A DNA stretch of 29,469 nucleotides from Anaerolineaceae bacterium UBA4799 (GCA_002402725.1 DHGL01000033.1:92015-121483); one strand, 5' to 3'. Positions 7,163 through 15,714 are shown, counted from the first letter of the stretch. Numbers and translations are program-made. The notes: generated by a model not told the origin, from the sequence alone.

Positions 7163-7763
7163 TTTTTACCTGTCCTCGCAATCGCTCGCGGAAATAGCCG
7201 CTCAGCTCTTCACGCAGTTTCAACCTGGCTCTTACCAGGCGGGTTTTTACCACTTCCTCATTTATCTGCAGGATTTCCGCTGTTTCCTGGGTTGAAAAAC
7301 CGCGCACATCCCGTAACAAGAATACCATTCTGAGGGCTGTCGAGAGCTTCGCGATTGCCTGGTTGAGTTCAGTCCTTGTCTCTTCTGAGATGAATTCTTT
7401 TTCCGGCAGGCAGCACCAATCCACAACCTCCACTTCATCCCCTGGTTCCTCCTGTGTAGTCGGTTCAGGGTCGAAGTGGATTTCGGATCTTCTCTTACGT
7501 AGCATCATCAGGGCTTCATTCGTCGCGATGCGATAAAGCCAGGTGTTGAGCGAGGAACGTTTTTCAAACCCCGACAGCGCTTTATGCGCCTTTAGATAAG
7601 TTTCCTGTAACATATCCTCTGCGTCCTGCGCGTTACCCAGCATGCGTAACCCCAACCCATAGATACCTCCAGAAGTCTGGTCGACCAACTCATTGAAAGC
7701 CAGTCCATCTCCCGCAATCAAGCGGTCAACAAACTCAGAAGGGTACTGTCTTCCTGCACTCAT
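7155..7763 (-). CDS. ECF-type RNA polymerase sigma factor
   Basis: A sigma-70 family factor of the extracytoplasmic-function group (202 residues), directing RNA polymerase to a small regulon. Region 2 spans about 22–92, with AQDAEDMLQETYLKAHKAL as the core-binding segment and SLNTWLYRIATNEALMMLRK as the -10-recognition part. Region 4 spans about 133–187, with a helix-turn-helix in GFSTQETAEILQINEEVVKT. The linker between them (about 95–130) is acidic and contains a CC pair at 117–118, unusual for a linker and possibly redox-relevant, although this is speculation. The following gene encodes the matching zinc anti-sigma factor with an 8-bp overlap. The Shine-Dalgarno sequence is weak. It lies 28 bp downstream of tsaD on the same strand, so it may be read from the long minus-strand operon or from a promoter of its own. 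Confidence 0.92.
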   Translation of the reverse strand: MSAGRQYPSEFVDRLIAGDGLAFNELVDQTSGGIYGLGLRMLGNAQDAEDMLQETYLKAHKALSGFEKRSSLNTWLYRIATNEALMMLRKRRSEIHFDPEPTTQEEPGDEVEVVDWCCLPEKEFISEETRTELNQAIAKLSTALRMVFLLRDVRGFSTQETAEILQINEEVVKTRLVRARLKLREELSGYFRERLRGQVKNG

Positions 7764-7791
7764 ATAGATGAACTTTCAGAAGAAAAGTGAC

Positions 7792-8820
7792 TTAACTCAG
7801 CGGCCAGTTAGGCAGCACATCCAGGTCAAGCGGGTCGATGTGCCCGGAACAGTAATGGTAATAACCGGCACTGGCGATCATGGCTGCGTTATCGGTGCAA
7901 AGTGAAAGCGGTGGGATATACACAGGAAACTCGTTCTGACTGGTGAAGGCTTTGCGTAAAGCCTCGTTCGCGGACACGCCCCCGGCGACCAGAATGGACT
8001 TCACCCCGAATTGATAGGCCGCTTTCATTGTTTTGTCGAACAACACTTCCACCACGGCATCCTGAAAACTGGCTGCCAGGTTAGCAACCGGTAGCAAACG
8101 ATTTTCCTTTTCCAGTGCGCGCACCTCGCGTAAAACGGCAGTTTTCAACCCGCTGAATGAAAAATTCCAGGTATTTTCAAGCCGCGAGCGCGGAAAGGAA
8201 AACGCCTGTGAATTGCCCTCCCGGGCAGCTTTTTGTATGGAAGGACCACCCGGGTAAGGCAGTTTAAGCATACGGGCGACCTTGTCGAAGGCTTCGCCAG
8301 CTGCGTCATCCAGTGTGCCGCCAAGATGTTGATACTGAAGATGATCACTCACCATGTTGAGCTCGCTGTGCCCACCGGAAACGAGCAGCACCATTTGCGG
8401 AAACTCCGGCGGCGGCGGGGGTTTGGGCGTATCCGCGGGGTAGAGCCACGCGGAATAGATGTGCCCTTCCAGGTGATTGATGCCTATCAAAGGGATCTGC
8501 CTGCCCAGCGCCAGGCCTTTGGCAGCATTCATCCCTACAACCAGCGAACCTGCCAGACCTGGCCCTCTGGTAACCGCGATGGCTTCGATATCCGCCAGGC
8601 CAAGATTCGCCTTCTGCAGCGCTTCGTCGATCACAGGGTAAATAGTACGGATATGCTGGCGTGAAGCAACTTCGGGGAAAACACCGCCAAATTTGGCATG
8701 CAGGTCGATCTGAGTGGCCACCACACTTGAAAGGATCTCCCGTCCGTTCTCCACCACCGCGGCAGCGGTTTCATCGCAACTGGTCTCGATGCCCAGTATG
8801 CGGGCTGGTTTAAGAATCAT
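7792..8820 (-). CDS. tsaD: tRNA N6-adenosine threonylcarbamoyltransferase
   Basis: TsaD (YgjD/Kae1 family) transfers the threonylcarbamoyl group from threonylcarbamoyl-AMP to A37 of ANN-decoding tRNAs, working with TsaB and TsaE in bacteria. The family start 'ILGIETSCDETAAA' is at residues 8–21. The metal-binding HLEGH motif is at 116–120 (H116, H120), and GGHSEL and DDAAGEAFDKVARML follow. Near the C-terminus 'CTDNAAMIA' supplies the last metal ligand (Asp). The length of 342 is typical. AAGGGTGA lies six bases before the ATG. It sits between the M24 peptidase (27-bp gap) and the ECF sigma factor (28-bp gap). tsaB and tsaE are not in the window. Confidence 0.97.
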   Translation of the reverse strand: MILKPARILGIETSCDETAAAVVENGREILSSVVATQIDLHAKFGGVFPEVASRQHIRTIYPVIDEALQKANLGLADIEAIAVTRGPGLAGSLVVGMNAAKGLALGRQIPLIGINHLEGHIYSAWLYPADTPKPPPPPEFPQMVLLVSGGHSELNMVSDHLQYQHLGGTLDDAAGEAFDKVARMLKLPYPGGPSIQKAAREGNSQAFSFPRSRLENTWNFSFSGLKTAVLREVRALEKENRLLPVANLAASFQDAVVEVLFDKTMKAAYQFGVKSILVAGGVSANEALRKAFTSQNEFPVYIPPLSLCTDNAAMIASAGYYHYCSGHIDPLDLDVLPNWPLS

Positions 8821-8847
8821 TAATTCACCCTTTCTGCGCGCACCGCC

Positions 8848-10083
8848 TCATTTCATGGGCAGTATAAGGTCTTTCGAAAAGTCCGCCAGTATCTCGAATG
8901 CGCCATCGGGGGTCACCCACCACGAATCTTCGATCCTCACTCCCATGCCACGTTCGGGATAATACAAACCCGGTTCGAGTGTGAACACTGATCCCGGCGC
9001 CAATACGTCTGTTGGCGAGGGGTTGATGGCGGAAGCCCAGGGCTTTTCGTGCACTCGCAACCCAACGCCATGCCCCAGGCTGTGTACATATCCCTGCTCC
9101 ACAGCCGGGTCTGACTGGATGGTCGGATGACCCATGGCCTCGAACAACTCGCAGGTGCGAACCTGGTATTTGTAAAATGGTACGTTCACTTTCAACTCGG
9201 CAGCAACCGTATCGTAAACCTGTTTTACATTGTCATAGAGTTGCTGTGCTTCATCTGTCGCATAACCCAGCGACCAGGTGCGGGTGAAATCGTAGAAGTA
9301 TCCGCCACCAGCCTCGCAGGGATAAATGTCGTAAACGATGGTCTGGCCCAGTTGTAGCGGATCAGCGCTGCTACCCACGGAATGAGGAATCCCCGCGTCC
9401 CTGCCGATGGCAAAAATTGTGCCTTCAGGGTTTTCCACTCCTCGCTCAGCCAGCCATAAGTAAATGAGATTCTTTACTTCGCCGATGGTCACAGGCGTTC
9501 CATCCTTGTGCACCACCACGCCATCCCTGGTTTTATGCCCGGTGATGAAATCAGCGGTCTTCGCCACCACATCGGTTGTGACCCTGCCCATGGCGCGAAT
9601 GTGCCCGATCTCATCTGAATCCTTGGTCATCATGGCGTTCATCAGGATTTCATCACGCACAAAGCCGGTAAATTGCAAATCGGGCATCAATTCCTGCAAG
9701 CGGTTCATGATTGAATAGAACGGACCCACCTCGTCTTTGCCATAAAAGGCCACCCGCCCGCGGGTGAGCTTCATTTCTTCGAGTATCATCTTTAGGCGCA
9801 AGACAAAAGCCTCCAGGTAGTTGCCGCCTGCCTGTTTGATGAGGTCATTGAGGGGATACCTGGTCATGCTCACCAGTTTCAACCCGGATTTAGCAGCCTC
9901 TTCACGCTCCATCGGGTAATGAAAAAGCACCGCGTCTTTGCCACGCTGTTTAATCAATATCGCATCTGAAATGTGCGCTGATCCGACAAAATAAACCATG
10001 GATGGATTATGCTGCGCCGCGCCAATGATAAATAACGCATCAACCCCGTGTTTTTTCATCAGTTTGTCGATATCTGTTTTCAC
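8848..10083 (-). CDS. M24-family metallopeptidase (Xaa-Pro aminopeptidase/dipeptidase-like)
   Basis: A 'pita-bread' metallopeptidase that removes N-terminal residues, typically before proline, with two divalent metals. The N-terminal creatinase-like domain (about 1–150) is followed by the catalytic domain. All five metal ligands are visible: D252 (VYDIYP), D265 (YDFTRTW), H338 (HSLGHGVG), E370 (FTLEPG) and E385 (GVRIEDS). The length of 411 is a little above the usual 350–370 for PepQ-like proteins; extra sequence lies around the first metal ligands (CEAGGGYF). The start is GTG: GTGA overlaps the selA stop by four bases, and AGGAG lies seven bases upstream. Exact substrate specificity cannot be read from sequence. 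No signal peptide, so cytoplasmic. Confidence 0.9.
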   Translation of the reverse strand: MKTDIDKLMKKHGVDALFIIGAAQHNPSMVYFVGSAHISDAILIKQRGKDAVLFHYPMEREEAAKSGLKLVSMTRYPLNDLIKQAGGNYLEAFVLRLKMILEEMKLTRGRVAFYGKDEVGPFYSIMNRLQELMPDLQFTGFVRDEILMNAMMTKDSDEIGHIRAMGRVTTDVVAKTADFITGHKTRDGVVVHKDGTPVTIGEVKNLIYLWLAERGVENPEGTIFAIGRDAGIPHSVGSSADPLQLGQTIVYDIYPCEAGGGYFYDFTRTWSLGYATDEAQQLYDNVKQVYDTVAAELKVNVPFYKYQVRTCELFEAMGHPTIQSDPAVEQGYVHSLGHGVGLRVHEKPWASAINPSPTDVLAPGSVFTLEPGLYYPERGMGVRIEDSWWVTPDGAFEILADFSKDLILPMK

Positions 10084-11438
10084 CTGTTCGCTCCTGTGAT
10101 GTGGGTTTTGAGAATCCTGACCAGCTGATCATCTTCTTCAGGCAATACTGTGCGCGGGTCTAGCAGCAGCCTGCCACCGTGCACCCTGGTGATCAACGCC
10201 GGGCTGGCCTGGCGCAGCCGCGCAACCACCTGCTCCATCTGCGGAATATTGAAAGAAAGCACGAAGGTGGGAAGCGTTTCCTCCGGCAGGCTGCCCCCGC
10301 CTACAGTGGAACGTCCTTCAATGACTTCCCCTCCAACCTGCTGCTGCCAGTATTCCACTCGTGCTTTCAAGTCATTCAAGCTGGCTGAAACCATGCGCCA
10401 GACAGGGATTTCTTTCTCAGCTTCGCCTTTCAGGTAATGTAACAAGGTGGCACTCAACGCAGCCAGGCACAGTTTATCCGCTCTGATAGCGCGCGCCAAT
10501 GGATGGCGTTTTAATCTGGCAACGAGATGCGCTTTTCCCAAAATGATGCCGGCTTGCGGTCCCCCCAACAGTTTATCACCTGAAAAGCACACCAGGTCCA
10601 CCCCAGCAGCGAGTGATTCCTGTACCATTGGTTCATGTGCCAGCCCGTACCGCGCCGTGTCCAAAAGGGCGCCCGACCCCAGGTCATCCAGCACAGGCAC
10701 ATCATTGCGGTGAGCGATGCCGGTCAGCGCCTCGAGTTCTGGCTGCGAAGTAAACCCGATTAGTTTGAAGTTCGAAGTGTGCGCTCGCATCAGCAGCGCC
10801 GCGCCGTCACTCAATGCCTCTTCATAATCTGCCAGGTTGACCCGGTTGGTGGTGCCAATTTCAACCAGGCGGGCGCCGGATTGTTTCATCACATCCGGAA
10901 TGCGGAAGCCGCCACCAATTTCAACCAGTTGTGAACGTGAGATGACCACAGCGCGCCTGCGAGCCAGCGCGGACAAACACAGCAAAACCGCCGCGGCGTT
11001 ATTGTTCACCACCAGCGCGTCTTCAGCCCCGGTGAGCCGGCGCAGTAGGTCGCTGGCGTGCACGCCCCGGGAGCCACGTTTTCCACTCGCCAGGTCATAC
11101 TCCAGGGTCGCATAACCACCCGCGGTCTCGTAAACCGCCTGCAGCGCGCTGTGGCAAAGTGGCGCCCGTCCCAGGTTGGTATGCAAGACCACCCCGCTGG
11201 CATTGATCACCCGCGTCAGAGTAGGAGCAAGCTGTTGCGTAAGCATGACTTCTACGCGTTTTAGAATAGCCTCTTCAGCAGGCTCAATGGTTTCTGCCTG
11301 CGGGTTCTGTCGAATACTCTCGAGCAAGTTTTGTATGCTTGTGGTGACCAGTGATCGCCCAAAGCGTTCCACCAGGGGAACAGCGCTCGCATGAAGCAAG
11401 AGCCTGTCCACAGAAGGCAGCTTTCGTAGATCAATCAT
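10080..11438 (-). CDS. selA: L-seryl-tRNA(Sec) selenium transferase
   Basis: SelA is a PLP enzyme that converts seryl-tRNA(Sec) to selenocysteinyl-tRNA(Sec) using selenophosphate. Diagnostic segments are INASGVVLHTNLGRAPL (about 78–94), EYDLASGKRGSRG (about 113–125), VVNNNAAAVLL (about 143–153) and the PLP-lysine motif FSGDKLLGGPQAG with K289. The length of 452 is normal. Its ATG overlaps the stop of the upstream membrane-protein gene by four bases (ATGA), and its own stop overlaps the M24 gene (GTGA), so the three are translationally coupled. The gene implies that the organism makes selenocysteine, but selB, selD, tRNA-Sec and any selenoprotein gene are outside this window. Confidence 0.96.
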   Translation of the reverse strand: MIDLRKLPSVDRLLLHASAVPLVERFGRSLVTTSIQNLLESIRQNPQAETIEPAEEAILKRVEVMLTQQLAPTLTRVINASGVVLHTNLGRAPLCHSALQAVYETAGGYATLEYDLASGKRGSRGVHASDLLRRLTGAEDALVVNNNAAAVLLCLSALARRRAVVISRSQLVEIGGGFRIPDVMKQSGARLVEIGTTNRVNLADYEEALSDGAALLMRAHTSNFKLIGFTSQPELEALTGIAHRNDVPVLDDLGSGALLDTARYGLAHEPMVQESLAAGVDLVCFSGDKLLGGPQAGIILGKAHLVARLKRHPLARAIRADKLCLAALSATLLHYLKGEAEKEIPVWRMVSASLNDLKARVEYWQQQVGGEVIEGRSTVGGGSLPEETLPTFVLSFNIPQMEQVVARLRQASPALITRVHGGRLLLDPRTVLPEEDDQLVRILKTHITGANR

Positions 11439-11845
11439 GGGTGTTTACGCGGCATGAAGCGGCTTTGTTCACGCATGCGGATGAGCAATTCAATAGCGAT
11501 GAAGCCAATCGCAATGAAGATGGCCAGCGCATAGTTCAACACCTTGCCAAATTGCATCCACAGCAGGATATCCGCGTAAATGCCCCACCAGGAAGCTTCT
11601 CGAATGATGACCCGTGAGGATACTGGCGGATTAGACGGAAAACGCAGGTGCAGATAATAAACCACTGGAAGCATCAACCCGCTCACAAGCAAGGTGACAA
11701 AAAAGAACAGCAACCAGCGTGGTCCAAGCGTGGGCACAGTAAAAAGGAACAAACCCGTCAACCCAACAACCGCGGTCAGCACCAGGATGATGCTGGTGGT
11801 GAGCACCGGCATAAAACGGTTCTTTGAGGGTCGGGAGTCTTTCAT
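11435..11845 (-). CDS. Small integral membrane protein, unknown function
   Basis: A 136-residue protein with three likely transmembrane helices: about 13–36 (MPVLTTSIILVLTAVVGLTG onwards), about 43–64 (RWLLFFFVTLLVSGLMLPVVYYL) and about 101–123 (VLNYALAIFIAIGFIAIELL). Both termini carry Lys/Arg, and the loop between helices 2 and 3 contains SRVIIREASWWG. I do not recognise the family; similar small proteins are common next to housekeeping genes in Chloroflexota, but that is an impression rather than a match. It is the first gene of the minus-strand operon, and its stop overlaps selA by four bases. A plausible promoter lies 37–66 bp upstream. Confidence 0.75.
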   Translation of the reverse strand: MKDSRPSKNRFMPVLTTSIILVLTAVVGLTGLFLFTVPTLGPRWLLFFFVTLLVSGLMLPVVYYLHLRFPSNPPVSSRVIIREASWWGIYADILLWMQFGKVLNYALAIFIAIGFIAIELLIRMREQSRFMPRKHP

Positions 11846-11881
11846 AACTAGATGAGATTCCTTTAATGTTGGTGATAATCC

Positions 11882-11911
11882 ATTATATCAACTGCGACGG
11901 TTAATGAACAA
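11882..11911 (-). promoter_or_regulatory. Candidate promoter of the minus-strand selA–tsaD operon
   Basis: On the minus strand TTGTTC (11911–11906) is followed after 18 bp by a perfect TATAAT (11887–11882). The start codon of the first gene is 37 bp further on. This is the best sigma-70-like pair in the intergenic region and faces away from the SAM-I riboswitch. Confidence 0.5.
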
Positions 11912-11932
11912 CCTCCGCGCGGGTAAAACACG

Positions 11933-11956
11933 ATATTTTCTTGTTGCAAGAAATAT
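11933..11956. repeat. Inverted repeat between the divergent operons
   Basis: ATATTTTCTTG (11933–11943) and CAAGAAATAT (11947–11956) are inverted copies of each other, apart from one extra T, separated by TTG. The repeat lies in the AT-rich spacer just upstream of the region that must contain the riboswitch promoter. No T-run makes it a terminator in the plus direction, so an operator is the likelier reading; no regulator can be named. Confidence 0.5.
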
Positions 11957-12016
11957 ACTTGATAGAGGTGCATTCGATTCATGGTAAAATCTACCCATTA
12001 CAGGGTGATTGTGACC

Positions 12017-12120
12017 CGCTCATCAAGAGAGGTGGAGGGACCGGCCCGCAGAAACCTCGGCAACCGCTCACGCAGACTGGTGCCAACTCCGGCAGAAGGA
12101 ATTCTGATAGATGAGAGAGA
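12017..12120 (+). promoter_or_regulatory. SAM-I (S-box) riboswitch
   Basis: The conserved S-box core can be read directly: AAGAGAGGTGGAGGGACC (12025–12042), GGCCC, GAAACCTCGGCAACC (12051–12065) with the kink-turn and GCAACC segment, then GGTGCCAACTCC (12079–12090) and GCAG. P1 closes between CTCATC (12019–12024) and GATGAG (12110–12115). Established knowledge: this RNA class binds S-adenosylmethionine and lowers expression of methionine genes. It is followed by an intrinsic terminator and metH, so binding should stop transcription before the gene. The antiterminator is probably GAGAGAG (12113–12119, overlapping the 3' P1 strand) pairing with CTCTCTC (12141–12147, the 5' terminator stem). The promoter upstream is unclear; TTGATA at 11959 and TAAAAT at 11985 are 20 bp apart. 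Confidence 0.95.
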
Positions 12121-12133
12121 ATGCGCCATTTTC

Positions 12134-12163
12134 AAACGACCTCTCTCGCGAGAGGTTGTTTTT
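12134..12163 (+). terminator. Regulated intrinsic terminator of the SAM-I riboswitch
   Basis: ACCTCTC (12139–12145), loop TCGC, GAGAGGT (12150–12156), extended outward by G·T, C-G and A-T pairs to 12134–12161, with the U-tract at 12159–12163. It forms the expression platform of the upstream S-box and lies 26 bp before the metH ATG. Confidence 0.9.
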
Positions 12164-12189
12164 ATCAGTAAATTGATTGAGGAGACCAA

Positions 12190-15100
12190 ATGGAGCGTAA
12201 ATACACAAACCGTAAATACCTGGAAGCGCTGCAACACAAGGTCATTGTGTTTGATGGCGCCATGGGTACCAACTTGCAAACACAGGATTTAACCACGGAA
12301 CAATTCGGCGGCGAAAGAACCAACGGCTGCAACGATTACCTGGTCATCACCTACCCCCAGGCGGTTGAAAAGGTTCATCGCTCCTTCCTTGAGGTTGGCG
12401 TGGATGTGATTGAGACCTGTACATTCCGTTCAAACCGCCTCACCTTAAGCGAATACGGACTATCGGAGCAGGTCACGACCATCAACAAAACTGCTGCTGC
12501 TCTGGCGCGGCGGCTGGCCGATGAATATTCCAAAGCGGGACAACCGCGATATGTGGCAGGGTCTATTGGTCCATCCGGAAAACTACCTTCCATGAACGAC
12601 CCTGAACTATCCAACATCACTTTCGATGAACTCGCCTCGGTCTTCCAGGAACAGGCGGAAGGATTGATCCTGGGTGGTGTGGATTTACTCTTGATCGAAA
12701 CCTCGCAGGATATCCTCGAAGTGAAAGCCATCATCCAGGGCATACAGCAGGCTTTTGCGAGTACCGGCATATTCCTGCCTCTCCAGGCTCAGGTGACCCT
12801 GGACACGACCGGGCGTATGCTGCTGGGTACTGATATCTCAGCCGTACTGGCAATACTGGAAGCGCTGCCCATTGATGTTATCGGGTTGAATTGCTCCACC
12901 GGTCCGGATTTCATGCGCGAACCCATTCGTTTCCTCGGGGAAAATTCGACACTCCCGGTATCTTGCATCCCCAACGCCGGTCTTCCTTTGAACGTCAACG
13001 GTCGGGCGCTTTACCCGCTTGAGCCAGAACCGTTCGCACAGGCGCTCCATGATTTCGCTGTTAACCACGGCATCAATATTGTTGGAGGCTGCTGTGGTAC
13101 AACCTCGGCACACCTCGCCCGCCTGGTTGAAAAGGTACGTGAAGTTCAGGTCGCTCCCCGACCTCACACCTCCAGCGCGCGGCTCGCCTCTGCCATGCAG
13201 GCACAGCCGATGCAGCAGGAACCGCCACCTTTCTTCATTGCTGAACGGTTGAACACGCAAGGCAGCCGACTCTTCAAGAACATGGTAATGGAGAATGACT
13301 TTGAGAGTATTCTCACATTGGCACAGCAGCAAGCGGAAAGTGGCGCGCACGGGCTTGATCTGTGCGTGGCATTGACCGAAAGAGCCGATGAAAAAGAGAC
13401 CATGCAGCGGCTGATTAAAACCATCACTCCGGTCATCAACCTGCCATTAGTGATCGATACCACCGAGGTGGATGTGCTGGAGACAGCGCTCAAAACGGCG
13501 CCCGGGCGCTGCCTCATCAATTCAACCCATTTGGAAGGTGGACGCGAAAAAGCCGACCGCATCTTCGGGTTGGCCAGAAAATATAACGCGGCGGTTATCG
13601 TCCTCACCATTGATGAGCAGGGCATGGCGAAAACCAGGGAGCGTAAACTGGAAGTCGCCAGGCGCATTCACAACATTGCCATTGACGAGCACGGGTTGGC
13701 GCCCCAGGATCTGGTTTTTGATGATCTTACTTTCACCCTCGCGACCGGCTCAGACGAGTTTGCCAATTCAGCCATTGAAACCATTGAGGGTATCCGCCTG
13801 ATCAAGGACGCGCTACCCGGGGTACTGACCTCCCTCGGCGTCAGCAACGTGTCTTTCGGGCTGGCTGCCAACGCGCGCAAGGTCATCAACAGCGTCATGC
13901 TTTACTACTGCGTGCAGGCGGGGCTGGATATGGCCATTGTCAACCCGGCGACCATCACTCCTTACACTGATATCAGCCCGGCAGAACGGGAACTCGCCGA
14001 GGACTTGATCTTCAACCGTAAACCTGAAGCGCTGCAGCACTTAATTGAATACTTTCAAGCGGCAGGACCAGGCGAGGCGCAAAAGAACACCCAGCAAGAG
14101 GCACTATCCGCGATGACTCCTGGCGAACGCCTGCAATGGAAGATCGTTCACCGCATGAAGGAGGACATCGAAGCAGATATTGACACCTTGCTCCAGGTTG
14201 GTGAAAGCGGCGTCAACCGCAATGACACTGCCGTTGGCATTCTGAACCATGTACTGCTGCCGGCGATGAAGGAGGTGGGTGATAAATTTGGCAGAGGTGA
14301 ACTGATCCTGCCGTTTGTGCTGCAATCCGCCGAGGTGATGAAAAAAGCCGTCTCCTACCTTGAAAACTTCCTGGAACGCAAGGAAGGCGCCAGTAAAGGC
14401 AAACTCGTGCTGGCGACCGTGTACGGTGACGTACATGATATCGGTAAAAACCTGGTCAAGACCATTCTCTCCAATAATGGGTACAACGTGGTTGACCTGG
14501 GGAAACAGGTGCCGGCGGATACCATTATCAACCGTGCCATTGAAGAAAATGCCGACGCCATTGGTCTGAGCGCGCTGTTGGTCAGCACCAGCAAACAGAT
14601 GCCGCTCATCGTCAATGAACTGCAGCGACGCGGGCTTAAGTTCCCGGTGCTGGTAGGGGGTGCGGCCATCAATCAACGTTTTGGCAGGCGCATCCTGCAA
14701 ACCGAGGATGGAACTTTTTACGAGCCGGGCGTTTTTTACTGTAAAGACGCTTTCGAGGGTTTATCCACCATGGATGCCCTCGCCGATCCGGGGTCAAGAG
14801 CTGCCATCCGTGAACGCATTGTAATCGAAGCCCGCGGGGAACTGGAACGGGCTTCAACGGAAACGAAAACGAAAACCGGTCCGCAGGTGAAAACCGTTGA
14901 ACCCGCCACTGTCATTCCCACCCCGCCGACTTTTGGCGTAAGGGTCGTGGAGGACATGCCCCTGGAAATCGTTTTCCAACATCTGGCATTGAACGAACTG
15001 TTCCGCTTATCCTGGGGAGCGAAGAACGCGCATGGCACGGAATGGGAAAAGATCAAGACCGATTACGAAAACCGCCTGTCACTCATGCGCAAACAAGCCA

Positions 15101-15705
15101 TCGCCGAAAAATGGTTGAGACCCAGGGGTGTGTACGGTTATTGGCCGGCGCAATCGGATGGCAATGACCTGATCATTTATGATGTGGCATCTGTAGAAAG
15201 GGGTAATCCCATAACATTAAGCCGCTTCACCTTCCCCAGACAGTCCAGCGGAGAATACCTGTGCCTGGCGGATTATTTCGCCAGCGTAGATTCAGGCAGG
15301 ATGGATGTGGTGGCATTCCAGATTGTGACAGTTGGTAAAGAAGCCAGCGAACGTTTTGACCGGTTACAGGCTGCCGCGGATTATTCAGAAGCCTACTTTT
15401 CACATGGACTGGCGGTACAAACAGCCGAAGCCGCTGCCGAGTACCTCCACCGCCACATACGCCGTGAACTTGGTTTATCCGAAGACCAGGGCAAGCGCTA
15501 TTCCTGGGGTTACCCGGCGATTCCTGACCTTGAAGATCACAGGAAGGTGTTTGACCTGCTGCCTGCAGAAGACGCACTGGGTATGAGCCTTACTTCCGCC
15601 TGCCAGCTGGTTCCGGAACAATCCACCGCGGCGATTATTCTCCATCACCCCGGCGCAAAGTATTACAGCCTTGGTGAAACCCGTGTGGAACAATTGATGA
15701 AATAA
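12190..15705 (+). CDS. metH: Cobalamin-dependent methionine synthase
   Basis: MetH methylates homocysteine with methyltetrahydrofolate through a cobalamin carrier. All modules are present. The homocysteine domain (about 12–320) has zinc ligands C234 (GLNCS) and C301/C302 (GGCCGT). The pterin domain (about 345–620) begins IAERLNTQGS. The B12 cap region (about 640–735) is followed by the B12 domain (about 738–870) with the base-off motif DVHDIGKN, H749 being the cobalt ligand. The reactivation domain (about 915–1171) includes RYSWGYPAIPD, an SAM-binding motif in which Ile replaces the usual Cys, and 'HPGAKYYSLG' near the end. The length of 1171 is slightly below E. coli's 1227. GAGGAG lies five bases before the ATG. 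It is preceded by a SAM-I riboswitch and followed after 9 bp by the Hcy-methyltransferase/MTHFR gene. Confidence 0.97.
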   Translation: MERKYTNRKYLEALQHKVIVFDGAMGTNLQTQDLTTEQFGGERTNGCNDYLVITYPQAVEKVHRSFLEVGVDVIETCTFRSNRLTLSEYGLSEQVTTINKTAAALARRLADEYSKAGQPRYVAGSIGPSGKLPSMNDPELSNITFDELASVFQEQAEGLILGGVDLLLIETSQDILEVKAIIQGIQQAFASTGIFLPLQAQVTLDTTGRMLLGTDISAVLAILEALPIDVIGLNCSTGPDFMREPIRFLGENSTLPVSCIPNAGLPLNVNGRALYPLEPEPFAQALHDFAVNHGINIVGGCCGTTSAHLARLVEKVREVQVAPRPHTSSARLASAMQAQPMQQEPPPFFIAERLNTQGSRLFKNMVMENDFESILTLAQQQAESGAHGLDLCVALTERADEKETMQRLIKTITPVINLPLVIDTTEVDVLETALKTAPGRCLINSTHLEGGREKADRIFGLARKYNAAVIVLTIDEQGMAKTRERKLEVARRIHNIAIDEHGLAPQDLVFDDLTFTLATGSDEFANSAIETIEGIRLIKDALPGVLTSLGVSNVSFGLAANARKVINSVMLYYCVQAGLDMAIVNPATITPYTDISPAERELAEDLIFNRKPEALQHLIEYFQAAGPGEAQKNTQQEALSAMTPGERLQWKIVHRMKEDIEADIDTLLQVGESGVNRNDTAVGILNHVLLPAMKEVGDKFGRGELILPFVLQSAEVMKKAVSYLENFLERKEGASKGKLVLATVYGDVHDIGKNLVKTILSNNGYNVVDLGKQVPADTIINRAIEENADAIGLSALLVSTSKQMPLIVNELQRRGLKFPVLVGGAAINQRFGRRILQTEDGTFYEPGVFYCKDAFEGLSTMDALADPGSRAAIRERIVIEARGELERASTETKTKTGPQVKTVEPATVIPTPPTFGVRVVEDMPLEIVFQHLALNELFRLSWGAKNAHGTEWEKIKTDYENRLSLMRKQAIAEKWLRPRGVYGYWPAQSDGNDLIIYDVASVERGNPITLSRFTFPRQSSGEYLCLADYFASVDSGRMDVVAFQIVTVGKEASERFDRLQAAADYSEAYFSHGLAVQTAEAAAEYLHRHIRRELGLSEDQGKRYSWGYPAIPDLEDHRKVFDLLPAEDALGMSLTSACQLVPEQSTAAIILHHPGAKYYSLGETRVEQLMK

Positions 15706-15714
15706 GGGTGCCCA

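Noticed and set aside
11959..11990. TTGATA / TAAAAT as the promoter of the SAM-I riboswitch
   Set aside because: The spacing is 20 bp, outside the normal 16–18; it is mentioned as a possibility in the riboswitch entry but not listed as a feature.
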